This document shows positions 8,182 through 17,598 of a DNA stretch of 64,000 bases, one piece after another. Each line of letters opens with the position of its first letter. Position 1 is the stretch's first letter. The stretch is from Cupriavidus sp. (lineage in GTDB: Bacteria; Pseudomonadota; Gammaproteobacteria; Burkholderiales; Burkholderiaceae). Under the pieces are notes generated by a model. It was not told the origin of the DNA. It ran no database searches and saw nothing but the letters and a program-made list of their open reading frames with translations. The stretch is from assembly GCA_031180665.1 (NCBI GenBank), contig JAPSLP010000013.1:1-64000 (forward strand), written 5' to 3'. Position numbers and translations under genes: made by a program.

Positions 8182-9223
8182 CCAGCGAGGGCGCCGCCGG
8201 ACCGATTGCGTTGGCGGTGGCGGCGCCGGGGCCGGCGGCGGCCATCAGACGCTGGATCTGGCGGTCGCGCCGATCCAGCGCGCCTAATACGTTGGTAACG
8301 AGACCCCAGTGCTCGCGCAACACGGCGCCGATGCGCCGGGCCACTTCCACGGGCAGCTGGAACTGTCCGAACGCCGAATACTCGGCGATTTCGCCGCGCC
8401 ACCAGTGCCGCTTCCACACTGCAGTCAGGCGAGCGGCGACTTCCGCGAGTACGTCGTCCCTGGCATCGGCTGCCTTGAAAAGCGCCTCCAGAACGGCCAA
8501 CACTTCGGCATAGGCCGCTTCGTTTTTTTCCCGATTGTCATGCAGGCGCTTGAACTCGCCCGCCATCTGCGCCAGGACGACGGCGGCGACCGCGTCGAGG
8601 CACTCGGGTGGGTCGTTGCCGGCGATCTCGCGAACCACCTTGCACCATTCCTCCTTGTACGGGAACAGCTTGCAACTCGTCGCGCTGCGGATGCGCGCGG
8701 CCAGAGCGATCAGCCTTGCGCGGCACGCCTCTGGGGACAGCACCGGGGAAATCGGCGCGCCGGGTTCCACGGCGCTGGCGTCGTGGCCGGCGTTCGGGCC
8801 GGCCGGCAGGGGCGGTTCGTCAGGGGGCGGCGGCACAGCGGGAACAGCGATGCTGGCCCGCTGGCGCAGCCGCGTGATGGTTTGCGAAATGGCGGAAAGC
8901 TGGCCGTAGTAGGGCCGCTCGCAGTGCTGCCTGTCGCGTGGCACGACGCAGCTCAACAGCGTCAGCACGACCCGGCGGAACCAACCGAATTCGCGCCAGT
9001 TGCGTTCCAGCCGGATGTCCGCAGGCTTGCCCGCGTTTGCGAGTTCGGCTTTGGGGACGACCAGCGTGAAGCCACGGCCGCCGACGAAAACTGGGGCGCC
9101 TTCCATGACGATGCGCCGCAGTGTGGATTCGTCGGTTCCTTTGGCGACGTCGTCGAAGAAATCGCGAGAGGTCGAATAGTGGGGCGCGCGGAATGGGCGC
9201 GCACAGCAGGGCAGAATGGGCAT
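8171..9223 (-). CDS. Hypothetical protein, no recognised domain
   Basis: The 350-residue predicted soluble protein is taken from the ATG at 9223 (GGACAGG upstream); the frame is open to 9382. The N-terminal third has a small mixed segment (VFVGGRGFTLVVPKAEL) and a basic WREFGWFRR patch. A proline-rich linker sits at about 130-160, and the C-terminal half is mostly helical with paired aromatics (WKRHWWRGEIAEYSAFGQ). It has no signal peptide or transmembrane helix. The order of domains resembles an effector or structural protein more than an enzyme, but I cannot assign a function. It is flanked by unrelated catabolic genes and preceded by a long hairpin (9273-9319), consistent with an inserted accessory gene. 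Confidence 0.6.
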   Translation of the reverse strand: MPILPCCARPFRAPHYSTSRDFFDDVAKGTDESTLRRIVMEGAPVFVGGRGFTLVVPKAELANAGKPADIRLERNWREFGWFRRVVLTLLSCVVPRDRQHCERPYYGQLSAISQTITRLRQRASIAVPAVPPPPDEPPLPAGPNAGHDASAVEPGAPISPVLSPEACRARLIALAARIRSATSCKLFPYKEEWCKVVREIAGNDPPECLDAVAAVVLAQMAGEFKRLHDNREKNEAAYAEVLAVLEALFKAADARDDVLAEVAARLTAVWKRHWWRGEIAEYSAFGQFQLPVEVARRIGAVLREHWGLVTNVLGALDRRDRQIQRLMAAAGPGAATANAIGPAAPSLAIG

Positions 9224-9272
9224 GCGATGGCCTGTCCGGTGAACGCCGCGCGGGCGCGCGGCTGTGGGATTG

Positions 9273-9319
9273 CCGCCACCGATTGGCCGCGCCCGCCAGG
9301 CGGGGGCGATCGGTGGCGG
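9273..9319. repeat. Long imperfect hairpin between the IclR gene and the hypothetical gene
   Basis: Outer arms ccgccaccgat (9273-9283) and atcggtggcgg (9309-9319) pair perfectly over 11 bp, and an inner gcccgcc / ggcgggggc stem extends it. It lies about 100 bases beyond the IclR stop. No T-run follows on either strand, so it is not a standard intrinsic terminator. Confidence 0.6.
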
Positions 9320-9416
9320 GACACCGGAATCATGGCGGCATGCGGCCCGCGTGCTTGCGAAATTGGTGCAGCCGTGTGGCAAACGGTAGCCCGCTCGGGG
9401 CGTGCCGGCCGCTGCG

Positions 9417-10298
9417 TCAGCGCCGCGGCGTGCCGACCGTTTCCGCGCCGAGCAGTTCGCGTTCGATGCGCGCGACCGATTCGATCAGCACCGGCCGCAC
9501 CACCTCGAGCAGATGCCGCGGCGGGACGACTGCGTTGGGGCCGCTGCAGCTCAGGGTCATCGGAGGCAGGGCGCGGCCGGGATGGAAGGCGGCCGCGATC
9601 GAATTGATGTCCGGCAACCATTCGCCGAACGAGGTGGTGCAACCGATGCGCTGGACTTCCTCGTGGCTGCGCGCCAGCACCGCCTTTGCATCGGCCTCGG
9701 ACAGCGCATCGCTGGCGCGGAACGCGGCCAGCGCCTGATTCGCATCGCCGGCCGGCAGGGCCTGCAGATAGGCGCGGCCCGCGGCGGTGGTCAGGCCCGA
9801 GATGCGCGTGCCGACGGCCACGCGCAAGGTCAGGTAGCTCTCGGCCTGGCAGTTCTCGAAGATCAGCATGCGGCCGCGGTCCCGCAGGATCAGCGAGGCG
9901 ACGCCCTGCGACAGATCGGCCAGGCGCTGCATGTGCGGCCGCGCCACCGCCAGCACATCGGCGCCTTCGCGCGCGGTCGGCGCCAGTGCCAGCGCGGAAC
10001 TGCCGAGGCGGTATTTACCGGCGTCGGGCTGCAGGCGCAGATAGCCCAGTTCGGTCAGCGTGTGGGTCAGCCGCGACACGGTGGACTTGGGCAGCCCGCA
10101 GCGCTGCGCCAGTTCCGCGTTGCCCAATTGCGCATCGAAGCCGCGGAAGCAGGCCAGCACATCGAGGCCGCGCGCCAGCGCGGTGACGAAGTGGCGGTCT
10201 TCCTTGTGGCGGGGTGCGTCGCCGACGGTGCCACTGCCAGCCTCGTCCCGTTCCGCCGACTCGGTGCCCATCGCCCGGGGCTGGTCGTCGCTTGCCAT
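9417..10298 (-). CDS. IclR-family transcriptional regulator
   Basis: The protein has about 293 residues from the ATG at 10298. A winged HTH (AELAQRCGLPKSTVSRLTHTL) is followed by an IclR effector domain (ASLILRDRGRMLIFENCQ ... GRAYLQALP). A TTG at 10322, overlapping the stop of the ligase gene and preceded by GGCGAG, is an equally possible start and would couple translation. The gene is the second of a two-gene unit with the acyl-CoA ligase. IclR proteins usually control neighbouring catabolic genes; the perfect palindrome at 12038-12062, upstream of the ligase promoter, is the likely operator. The effector is probably an aromatic or acyl compound (inference). Confidence 0.88.
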   Translation of the reverse strand: MASDDQPRAMGTESAERDEAGSGTVGDAPRHKEDRHFVTALARGLDVLACFRGFDAQLGNAELAQRCGLPKSTVSRLTHTLTELGYLRLQPDAGKYRLGSSALALAPTAREGADVLAVARPHMQRLADLSQGVASLILRDRGRMLIFENCQAESYLTLRVAVGTRISGLTTAAGRAYLQALPAGDANQALAAFRASDALSEADAKAVLARSHEEVQRIGCTTSFGEWLPDINSIAAAFHPGRALPPMTLSCSGPNAVVPPRHLLEVVRPVLIESVARIERELLGAETVGTPRR

Positions 10299-10318
10299 GG
10301 CGGTTTCGTCAAGCGCGC

Positions 10319-11941
10319 TCAAAACTCGCCGGCCGCCAGCATCTCGCGCAGCCGGGCCTTCAGGATCTTGCCCGACGGCGCGGCCGGCAATTGCGCGACC
10401 ACCTTGATCTCCGCGGGAATCTTGTACGGCGACAGCCGTTCGCGCAGGAAGGCCTTCAGCGCGGCGGGGTCGAGCGTCATGCCGGCGCGGACCTCAACGA
10501 AGGCGATTACCTCCTCGTTGCCCTCGACCGCGCGTCCGACCACGGCAGACTGCACGACCGCCGGGTAGGCGTTGATCGACTGCTCGACTTCCTCGGGATA
10601 CACGTTGAAGCCCGAATGGATGATGATTTCCTTGGAGCGGCCGACGATCGCGATGGCGCCATCGTCGTCGATCGTGGCCAGGTCTCCGGTATGCAGCCAG
10701 CCGTCGGCATCGATCGCCTGCGCGGTCAGATCGGGACGCCTGTAGTAGCCCTTCATCACGTTGGGGCCGCGCACCAGCAGTTCGCCGCTGCCGTCCGGCA
10801 GGGGATCGCCGAGCCGCACCTCGACGCCCGGCACCGCCTGGCCCACCGAGCAGTCGCTGCGCGGCGCATCGACGCGCGTCTGGCTGACGGTCGGCGAGGT
10901 TTCGGTCATGCCGTAGCCGTTGTGCAGCGTGATGCCGAAGGTCTGTTCGAAGGCCGCCTTCAGCGTCGCGGTCAGCGGCGCGCCGCCCGATTGCGCCATG
11001 CGAAGGGCGGGTGCGCGCAGCGGCGTGGGCTGGTTGCGGCCCCATTCGATCAGCTTGGCGTACATCGCCGGCACGCCGTGCAGCACCGACAGGTTCTCCT
11101 CGACCAGCGCGCGCGCCAGCCGCTCGGGACGGAAGCGCGGTTCGTAGTAGACCGTGGCGCCGTTGGACAGCGGGCCGACCAGCAGCACCGACAGGCCGTA
11201 GACATGCGAGATCGGCAGCACGCCGTAGACGCGATCGCCGGGCTGCACGCGCGCCTGCACGCGGTTGCTGTGGCCGATGAACATCAGGTTCGAATGCGTC
11301 AGCATCACGCCCTTCGATGCGCCGGTCGTGCCGGTTGTGTAGATGACCGCGGCCACCTGTTCGCGCGCGTCCGCCTGCACCGGCTCGGGCACCGCCCCGG
11401 TGTTGAGTTGGCCGATCAGCAGCCGTCCGACATGCGGCCATTCTGCCCACTGCGCGCCGCGCGCCAGGCCGTGCTCGCGCGCTTCGGGGTAGGCATTGTC
11501 CAGATACAGCGCCAGACGCGCACCGGCGTGCTCGATGATGTTGTCGATCTCGCGCGCGGACAGGCGGGCGTTGACCGGAATCGCCCAGGCATCGAGCGAA
11601 CTGAGGGCCAGGATCACCACCGCGCAGCCGACGCTGTTCTCGGTCACCAGCACCACGCGGTCGCCACCGCGCACGCCGGCCTTGGCGAGCGCCGCCGCGG
11701 TCTGGCGCACCGCGCCATCCAGCTCGCCATAGCGGATGGAGCGCTCGCCATCCATCAGTGCGACCACATCGGGACGGTCGGCGGCCCAGGGCGCGACGGC
11801 CTGGTGCAGTCGCGCGTGGGGCGGCACGAAGGGCGGCGGGGCGGAGGACGGGTTCGAGGCGGGGTTGGAAGCGGGGCTGGAAGCGCCGTTGGAAGCGCGG
11901 TTGGAAGCGGCGCCGGAATCGGCGCTGAAGGTGCTGCTCAT
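10319..11941 (-). CDS. Acyl-CoA synthetase (AMP-forming; long-chain fatty-acid or aryl acid-CoA ligase)
   Basis: The 540-residue ANL-superfamily ligase has the A3/P-loop YTTGTTGASKGV (about 205-216), the A5 motif NGYGMTET, the A7 aspartate in LHTGDLA, the GRSKEIIIHSGFNVYPEEVE hinge and the catalytic lysine in PSGKILK near the end. It activates a carboxylic acid with ATP and CoA. The first 40 residues are a low-complexity Ala/Ser/Asn/Pro run encoded by six 12-bp repeats (11852-11923), so the true domain starts near residue 41. With the IclR gene downstream it probably forms a self-regulated catabolic unit. Substrate chain length or type cannot be told. Confidence 0.88.
   Translation of the reverse strand: MSSTFSADSGAASNRASNGASSPASNPASNPSSAPPPFVPPHARLHQAVAPWAADRPDVVALMDGERSIRYGELDGAVRQTAAALAKAGVRGGDRVVLVTENSVGCAVVILALSSLDAWAIPVNARLSAREIDNIIEHAGARLALYLDNAYPEAREHGLARGAQWAEWPHVGRLLIGQLNTGAVPEPVQADAREQVAAVIYTTGTTGASKGVMLTHSNLMFIGHSNRVQARVQPGDRVYGVLPISHVYGLSVLLVGPLSNGATVYYEPRFRPERLARALVEENLSVLHGVPAMYAKLIEWGRNQPTPLRAPALRMAQSGGAPLTATLKAAFEQTFGITLHNGYGMTETSPTVSQTRVDAPRSDCSVGQAVPGVEVRLGDPLPDGSGELLVRGPNVMKGYYRRPDLTAQAIDADGWLHTGDLATIDDDGAIAIVGRSKEIIIHSGFNVYPEEVEQSINAYPAVVQSAVVGRAVEGNEEVIAFVEVRAGMTLDPAALKAFLRERLSPYKIPAEIKVVAQLPAAPSGKILKARLREMLAAGEF
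11852..11923. repeat. 12-bp tandem repeat, six copies, in the 5' end of the acyl-CoA ligase gene
   Basis: Six consecutive units of the form GTTGGAAGCGGG occur with point differences. On the coding strand they encode a four-residue Ala-Ser-Asn/Ser-Pro type repeat. Confidence 0.8.
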
Positions 11942-12017
11942 CGAAGTCTCCGGAATGGCGTTGCCGGCGTGGCCGCCGGCTTGGTCTGCCCGGGATGGTT
12001 ACATCGTTCGATGATAT

Positions 12018-12023
12018 CGTCAA
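12018..12023 (-). promoter_or_regulatory. Candidate -35 element for the ligase-IclR unit
   Basis: TTGACG on the minus strand (CGTCAA on plus) lies about 77 bases upstream of the ligase start. A clear -10 at the right distance is not visible (TAACCA at 16-base spacing is poor), which would fit an activator-dependent promoter. The palindrome at 12038-12062 lies 14 bases upstream of it. Confidence 0.4.
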
Positions 12024-12037
12024 CCGCCATGCAGAAT

Positions 12038-12062
12038 GGATGTTCTGCAGCGCAGAACATCC
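12038..12062. promoter_or_regulatory. Perfect 11-3-11 palindrome, probable IclR operator
   Basis: The arms ggatgttctgc and gcagaacatcc are perfect complements around AGC. The site is 97 bases upstream of the acyl-CoA ligase start and adjacent to a possible -35. IclR-family operators are palindromes of this size. It lies 43 bases past the chemoreceptor stop, but no T-run follows it on the minus strand, so a terminator is less likely. Confidence 0.6.
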
Positions 12063-12104
12063 CTCGCCGGGGATCGGCCGGCGCTTGCGGCCGGCGAGCT
12101 CGCT

Positions 12105-13820
12105 TCAGAAGCGAAAGCGTCCCACATCGGACGCCAGTTCGCCGGCCTGCCAATCCAGCGAATCGGCCTGCTGCGCCACCGTGGTCACCAGTTCCGCATT
12201 CTGCCGGCTGGTCCCGTCCAGGCGTGCGACGGCGCCGTCGACCACCGCAATCCCCGCCGCCTGCTGCTCCGCCAGGCCATTGAGCCGCTGCGCCAGCGTA
12301 TGGCTGCGCAGCACTGCCTGTTCGATCGCCGCCATCGCCTGTTCGACCTCGCCGCTGAGGCTGGCGCCGGCCTCGATGTCGCGCGTCGCTTCGCCGAGCA
12401 ACGCGCCGATGTCGCGGGCGGACTGGGCGCTGCGCTGTGCCAGTGCGCGGACTTCGTTGGCGACCACGGCGAAGCCGCGGCCCGCGGCCCCGGCGCGCGC
12501 GGCTTCGACCGCCGCGTTGAGCGCCAGCAGATTGGTCTGGAAGGCGATGCCCTGCAGCACGCCGACCACTTCGGAGATGTCGCGCGAACGCGCCTGCACC
12601 GCATCCATCGACGCACGCATGCTGCGCACCACCGCACTGCCGGTACCGACCGCGTCGCGCGCCTGGCTGGCCATCGCGCTGGACTCGTGCGCACGCACGT
12701 GGATCTGCTCGACCAGTCCGCGCAACTCGCCGATGCTGGTCGCTGCCTCGTCGACCGCGGCCAGCTGGCGCCCGGTGCGTTCGGACAGATCGCGATTGGC
12801 CGCGGCGATCTGCTCGCTGGCGCCATGGATCTGGCGTGCCGAGGACTGAATGCGGGCCAGCATGGCCGCCAGCGCGTCGCGCATCGCGGCCAGGTCCTGC
12901 AGCAGGCCGCGCACGCGACGCCGGCGCAGATGCTGGCCGCCGGTCAGGTCCCCGGCGGCGATGCGCCGCGCGGCGTCGGCCGCCTCGCGCGGTTCGCCGC
13001 CAAGCTCGGCGAGCAGGGCGCGGGCGGCAAGCCATGCCAGTACCGCCGCCGCCGCCAGGCTCGCCACCAGCATCGCCATCGTGATCCACTGCGCGCGGGC
13101 CTGACTCGACGATACCGAGGCCACCGTATCGGCGGCCTGCTTCTCCAGGCGGGCGCGTGCCTGCTCGATCTGCGTGCCCAGCTTGGCCAACTGTTCGGCG
13201 ACGAAGTGGCCCTCGACGGAGACGGCGCTGTCGAACTGCAGTGCGTCGAGCGGCTGCTTGCGCAGCAGTTCGACATAGCCCTGCATCAACTGCGCGGCGG
13301 TGGCCCGCTCGCGCGCCAGCGCCTCGGCCTGATCCGGCGCGGCACGGCCGACGCCCGAGAGCGTGGTGTCCAGCGTCTGCAGGGCCTGCGCGATCTGCTG
13401 GGCGGCGGTATCGCGCTCGGCCGTGCTGGTGGCCATCGTCAACGCCAACTGGGCGTGGCCCAGGCTGGCCAGCGCCGACTGGGCGCGCTCGGCGGCGACC
13501 GCGCCGCGCATGTCGCGCTGATACAGCGTGTCGGTCTTGTCCTTCAGCGCGACCAGATTGACGATGCCGCTGACCGCGGCGGCCGCGCCGAACAGGTAGA
13601 CCAGCGCGAAGGCCGTGCCGAGCCGCGCGGCCAGCGGCAGGCGGGGCCACCGCCCATTGGCAGAGGACGGCGGTGCGGCCTTCGATGACGACATGCCCGA
13701 TACCGCAGATCCTGCCGCGGCGGCGCTGCCCGTCGCCATGGCGACGCTGGTGCCGGCCGTCGACCGCAAACCAAACCTGGACCGCCAACGCGGCCAACCC
13801 GTTCTGAACCCTTGCAACAT
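12105..13820 (-). CDS. Methyl-accepting chemotaxis protein
   Basis: The 571-residue chemoreceptor has a long cytoplasmic N-terminus of about 65 residues, TM1 ([20 protein letters not shown]), a periplasmic four-helix-bundle-type sensor of about 150 residues, TM2 ([19 protein letters not shown]), a HAMP-like region, and the signalling hairpin with its tip motif ([18 protein letters not shown], then [15 protein letters not shown]). The CheR-binding C-terminal pentapeptide is absent. The ATG at 13820 is preceded by GGGGGAAA, which decides it over the longer frame to 13910. It is divergent from the c-di-GMP protein at 14053. The ligand is unknown. Confidence 0.92.
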   Translation of the reverse strand: MLQGFRTGWPRWRSRFGLRSTAGTSVAMATGSAAAAGSAVSGMSSSKAAPPSSANGRWPRLPLAARLGTAFALVYLFGAAAAVSGIVNLVALKDKTDTLYQRDMRGAVAAERAQSALASLGHAQLALTMATSTAERDTAAQQIAQALQTLDTTLSGVGRAAPDQAEALARERATAAQLMQGYVELLRKQPLDALQFDSAVSVEGHFVAEQLAKLGTQIEQARARLEKQAADTVASVSSSQARAQWITMAMLVASLAAAAVLAWLAARALLAELGGEPREAADAARRIAAGDLTGGQHLRRRRVRGLLQDLAAMRDALAAMLARIQSSARQIHGASEQIAAANRDLSERTGRQLAAVDEAATSIGELRGLVEQIHVRAHESSAMASQARDAVGTGSAVVRSMRASMDAVQARSRDISEVVGVLQGIAFQTNLLALNAAVEAARAGAAGRGFAVVANEVRALAQRSAQSARDIGALLGEATRDIEAGASLSGEVEQAMAAIEQAVLRSHTLAQRLNGLAEQQAAGIAVVDGAVARLDGTSRQNAELVTTVAQQADSLDWQAGELASDVGRFRF

Positions 13821-14052
13821 GGTTTTCCCCCGCCGCATGCGGCGCCCGTCAATTGTTGTTTGGGGCCCATGCTGGCGAGGCGATGTGACGTTGCCGTGAC
13901 GTCCCGCCATGCGGCGGGGTTGTCATATGGCGGTCATATGACTGTCATGAAATAGGCTGCCTTGCCGGCCGCCTCGTCGATGCCGGGCGCCAGGCCACAA
14001 ACGCCGTCGCCGCGTGCATCCCGGCGTCCTTGCCACCGTTGTCGAGATCCCC

Positions 14053-15897
14053 ATGTCCGTTGCCGTGATCGAATCCGGCGCAGCGGCCGCGCCGATGCGC
14101 CTGCCGCCGCTGCGCGCCGTCTTCCAGCCGATCGTGCGCTTCGAGTCGGCCGATCTGCTCGGCTACGAGGCGCTGCTGCGCGGACCCGAGGGCTCGCCGC
14201 TGGCCTCGCCCGAAGCGCTGTTCCGGCTGGCCGTCAGCCCCGCCGATACGATGGCGCTGGAGGTGCAGGCCGCCCGCGCGGCGCTGGCCCGCTTTGCCGA
14301 ACTGCAGTTGCCCGGGCTGCTGTTCGTCAATTTCAGCCCGATGACGCTGCGCCATCTGCTGGCCGATCATGGTCGCGGCATGGCGGCGCTGCTCGCGAAC
14401 ACCATGGCCCCGGGGCGCGTGGTGATCGAACTGACCGAGCAGACCCGCATCGGCGACATGGCGGCATTCGCCGACGCGATGGCGGTGCTGCGCGATCTCG
14501 GGCTGCGCTATGCGCTGGACGACTTCGGCACCGGCCATGCCAATCTCGATCTGCTGGTCCAGCTGACGCCGCAATTCATCAAGCTCGACAAATCGCTGGT
14601 GCATGGCGTGGCCGCATGCTCGCGGCGGCTCGAGCTGATGCGTACCGTGTTGGGTCTGGCCGATGCGCTGGGCATCAGCGTGATCGCCGAAGGCATCGAG
14701 GACAACGAGGAACTCGCGGTGCTGCGCGACCTTGGCGTGCCGTTCGGCCAGGGCTATCTGCTCGGCCGGCCGCTGCCGGAGCCGTCGCAGGCGCCGCCGC
14801 AGGACGTCGTGCAGGCGCTGGGCTCGCGCCAGATCGCGGTGTTTCCGCAGGTGGTGCGCTCGGGGTGGACCGGCCCGAATGCGGGCAAGCTGCTGCGGCG
14901 CGCGCCGACGGTGCGGCCGGAGCAGACCAACAACGAGGTGCTGGCGCTGTTCCACGCCCACCCGGGCCTGCACGCGCTTGCGGTCCTCGATGCGGACGGC
15001 AAGCCGATCGGCATCATCAACCGGCAGAGCTTCATCGACCGCTATGCCGCGCCGTTCCATCGCGAGCTGTACGGCAAGAAGGCCTGCATCCTGATGGCGC
15101 ATCGCGAGCCGGTCTGCTTCGATCGCGGCGCCACCATCGAAACCATGGCCAAGAGCCTGGCCAGCGGCAACCAGCGCTATCTGGCCGACGGCTTCATCAT
15201 CACCGATGGCGGCCGCTATGCAGGCCTGGGGACCGGCGCGGACCTGATCCGCGCCGTCACCGAGATCCGCATGGAGGCGGCGCGCTATGCCAATCCGCTG
15301 ACCTTCCTGCCGGGCAATATTCCGCTGAACCAGCATGTCGACCGGCTGCTCGATGCGGGCGCGGCCTTCTGCGCCTGTTATGTCGACCTGAACCACTTCA
15401 AGCCCTTCAACGATCAGTACGGCTACTGGAAGGGCGACGAGATGATCAAGGGCGCGGCCGCGATCCTGGCCGATGCCTGCGATCCGGTGCGCGACTTCCT
15501 CGGCCATGTCGGCGGCGACGACTTCCTGGTGCTGTACCAGAGCACCGACTGGAGCCAGCGGGCGCGGGGCGCGATCGCACGCTTCAACCGCGCCGCGCGG
15601 GAGCTGTACGATGCCGACGATCGCGCGGCAGGGGGCATCCACGGCGAGGACCGCCATGGCCGAACCGCGTTCTTCCCGATGGTCAGCATGGCGATCGGCG
15701 CGGTCCGCGTCGCGCACGGCGTCGCCCGCACCGAGACCGATGGCTGGCGCCTGGGCAGCAGCCATATCGCCGCCGCCGCGGCCGCCGCCAAGCGCGATGC
15801 CAAGAAGGATCCGAGCGGTTTTGCGGTGGTCGATCTGGCGCCGACGCTGGCCGCCGCCGGCCTGTCGGAGGAACCGCCCGAGGGTCGTCCACATTGA
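14053..15897 (+). CDS. EAL-CBS-GGDEF c-di-GMP protein (phosphodiesterase with degenerate GGDEF)
   Basis: The 614-residue soluble protein has an N-terminal EAL domain (about 20-250) that keeps the catalytic set: E39 of EAL, Asn in FVNFSP, Glu in ELTE, the DD pair in LDDFGTG, Lys in IKLDKS and Glu in AEGIED. Hydrolysis of c-di-GMP is therefore expected. A CBS-like pair (about 290-420) could bind a nucleotide. The C-terminal GGDEF domain reads GGDDF (487-491), with Asp replacing the catalytic Glu and no RxxD inhibitory site nearby, so it probably senses GTP rather than making c-di-GMP. The frame can start at GTG 14014; the ATG at 14053 was chosen as the first methionine. Confidence 0.88.
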   Translation: MSVAVIESGAAAAPMRLPPLRAVFQPIVRFESADLLGYEALLRGPEGSPLASPEALFRLAVSPADTMALEVQAARAALARFAELQLPGLLFVNFSPMTLRHLLADHGRGMAALLANTMAPGRVVIELTEQTRIGDMAAFADAMAVLRDLGLRYALDDFGTGHANLDLLVQLTPQFIKLDKSLVHGVAACSRRLELMRTVLGLADALGISVIAEGIEDNEELAVLRDLGVPFGQGYLLGRPLPEPSQAPPQDVVQALGSRQIAVFPQVVRSGWTGPNAGKLLRRAPTVRPEQTNNEVLALFHAHPGLHALAVLDADGKPIGIINRQSFIDRYAAPFHRELYGKKACILMAHREPVCFDRGATIETMAKSLASGNQRYLADGFIITDGGRYAGLGTGADLIRAVTEIRMEAARYANPLTFLPGNIPLNQHVDRLLDAGAAFCACYVDLNHFKPFNDQYGYWKGDEMIKGAAAILADACDPVRDFLGHVGGDDFLVLYQSTDWSQRARGAIARFNRAARELYDADDRAAGGIHGEDRHGRTAFFPMVSMAIGAVRVAHGVARTETDGWRLGSSHIAAAAAAAKRDAKKDPSGFAVVDLAPTLAAAGLSEEPPEGRPH

Positions 15898-15930
15898 GCG
15901 ACCGGCACGTTGCGGGCTCGCGAACGGGTG

Positions 15931-15965
15931 GTCGGGTTATCCACAGATTGTGTGGATAACCCGAC
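15931..15965. repeat. Perfect 15-bp inverted repeat containing two DnaA boxes
   Basis: Arms gtcgggttatccaca (15931-15945) and tgtggataacccgac (15951-15965) pair perfectly around a 5-base loop. Each arm contains the consensus DnaA box TTATCCACA (15937-15945 on plus, 15951-15959 on minus). It sits 33 bases after the EAL-CBS-GGDEF stop. No T-run follows, so it is a weak terminator candidate. The rest of the gap (15966-16170) shows nothing clear apart from an A-run near 16016. Confidence 0.8.
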
Positions 15966-16170
15966 CGGGCGCGGCCCCAGGCGCGCGCCGGCGCGTCGCG
16001 CCATCGGACTGCCTAAAAAAAATGCAAAGGCCGGCGTCGAACTGCTCAGCGTCCATGTCGCATACATGGACGGCCGCGATGCGGGTCGCCTATGCCACAA
16101 TGCGCGGCAGTTCAGCGTTCCCTGTTCATCGTTCATCGTTCAACCGGTTTTCCGCAGCGGATGGCAGCCG

Positions 16171-17598
16171 ATGTTATTGAGCACCAGCGTTGTCGCGACG
16201 ATTGTCCTGTGTTTCCACGTGGTCGGCGTGTTTGCCGCGATGCATGCCGTGATGACGGTCCGGACTGCGCCCGGCGCGATCGCCTGGGCCGGCTCGCTGC
16301 TGATGATGCCGTACCTGGCGCTGGTGCCGTACCTGGTGTTCGGAAGCAGCAATTTCGTCGGTTATGTCAATGCGCGGCGCTTCTATCGCGAGCAGATGCG
16401 CGAGTTGCGCCATGGCATGGAGCCGCGCGAGCGCGACGCCTGCATCGTGCGGCAGCCGGATCATCCGGGACTGCGCGCACTGCCAAGGCTGACGGGACTG
16501 CATTGCCTGTCCGGCAATCATGTGCAACTGCTGGTCGATGGGCCGGCCACCTTTGCGGCGATCTTCGCCGCATTGAAGTCCGCGCGCCGGGTCGCGCTGG
16601 TGCAGTTCTTCATCGTCCATGACGACGAGCTCGGGCGCGAGCTGCAGGCCCTGCTGTGCGAGCGCGCGGCGGCCGGCGTCGAAGTCTATTTCCTGTACGA
16701 CAGTATCGGCTGCCATGCGCTGCCGGGCCACTACGTTCGGCGCATGGCCGAGTGCGGCGTCAAGGTCAGCGCGTTCGCGCCGCACCGCGGCTTCGTCAAT
16801 CGCTTCCAGCTGAACTTCCGCAATCACCGCAAGCTGGTGGTGGTCGATGGCGAGCGCGCCTTCATCGGCGGCCACAATGTCGGCAACGAATACATGGGCC
16901 GCAAGCCGCCGCTGGCGCCCTGGCGCGACACCCATATCGAAGTGCGCGGACCGGCGGTGCTCGACTTGCAGATGACCTTCGCGGAGGACTGGTACTGGGC
17001 CTCGCGCGAGGTGCCGACGCTGCTGCTGCCGCCGCCCGAACCGGCCGGCGCGATGGTGTGCCAGGTGGTGCCGAGCGGCCCGGCCGATTCGCAGGAGACC
17101 TGCTCGCTGTTCTTCGTCGAGGCGATCCAGGCCGCGCGCCACCGGCTGTGGATCACCACGCCGTACTTCGTGCCGGACGAGGCGGTGTTCGCGGTGCTGC
17201 GGCTGGCGGTGCTGCGCGGCGTCGACGTGCGCATCCTGATGCCGGGACGCGCCGACCACAAGGTAGTGTTCGCCGCCTCGACGCTGTACGCCTACCAGGC
17301 GATCTGCGCGGGCATCCGCATCTATCGCTATATCCCGGGCTTCCTGCATCAGAAGGTGATGCTGATCGACGACGAACTGGCCGCGGTCGGCACCGCCAAT
17401 CTCGACAACCGCTCGTTCCGGCTCAATTTCGAGCTGACGGTGATGACGGCCGATCGCGCCTTCGCGGGCCAGGTCGAGGGGATGCTGCTGGCCGATTTTG
17501 CGCAGGCGCGCGAGATCGGCCGCGACGAGTACCTGGCCGCCCCGGGCCCGCGCCGCGTGGCAATGCATGTGGCCAAGCTGTTCGCGCCGATCCTGTAG
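16171..17598 (+). CDS. cls: Cardiolipin synthase (phospholipase D superfamily)
   Basis: The 475-residue membrane enzyme has two N-terminal hydrophobic segments (about 5-25 and 35-58), then two PLD domains. The first HKD motif ([18 protein letters not shown]219) and the second ([20 protein letters not shown]393) are both complete. It joins two phosphatidylglycerols into cardiolipin and glycerol, or uses phosphatidylethanolamine in ClsC-like members, in the inner membrane. The ATG at 16171 places the first helix at the N-terminus, as in the family; the ribosome site is weak (GCGGATGG). It lies upstream of ribA but 200 bases away, with no clear functional link. Confidence 0.92.
   Translation: MLLSTSVVATIVLCFHVVGVFAAMHAVMTVRTAPGAIAWAGSLLMMPYLALVPYLVFGSSNFVGYVNARRFYREQMRELRHGMEPRERDACIVRQPDHPGLRALPRLTGLHCLSGNHVQLLVDGPATFAAIFAALKSARRVALVQFFIVHDDELGRELQALLCERAAAGVEVYFLYDSIGCHALPGHYVRRMAECGVKVSAFAPHRGFVNRFQLNFRNHRKLVVVDGERAFIGGHNVGNEYMGRKPPLAPWRDTHIEVRGPAVLDLQMTFAEDWYWASREVPTLLLPPPEPAGAMVCQVVPSGPADSQETCSLFFVEAIQAARHRLWITTPYFVPDEAVFAVLRLAVLRGVDVRILMPGRADHKVVFAASTLYAYQAICAGIRIYRYIPGFLHQKVMLIDDELAAVGTANLDNRSFRLNFELTVMTADRAFAGQVEGMLLADFAQAREIGRDEYLAAPGPRRVAMHVAKLFAPIL

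Noticed and set aside
12038-12062. Palindrome as terminator of the chemoreceptor gene
   Set aside because: No T-run follows on the minus strand, while the position relative to the ligase start fits an operator. Not fully excluded.
15931-15965. Chromosomal or plasmid origin of replication
   Set aside because: Only two DnaA boxes, no AT-rich unwinding region, and no dnaA, repA, parAB or dnaN nearby.
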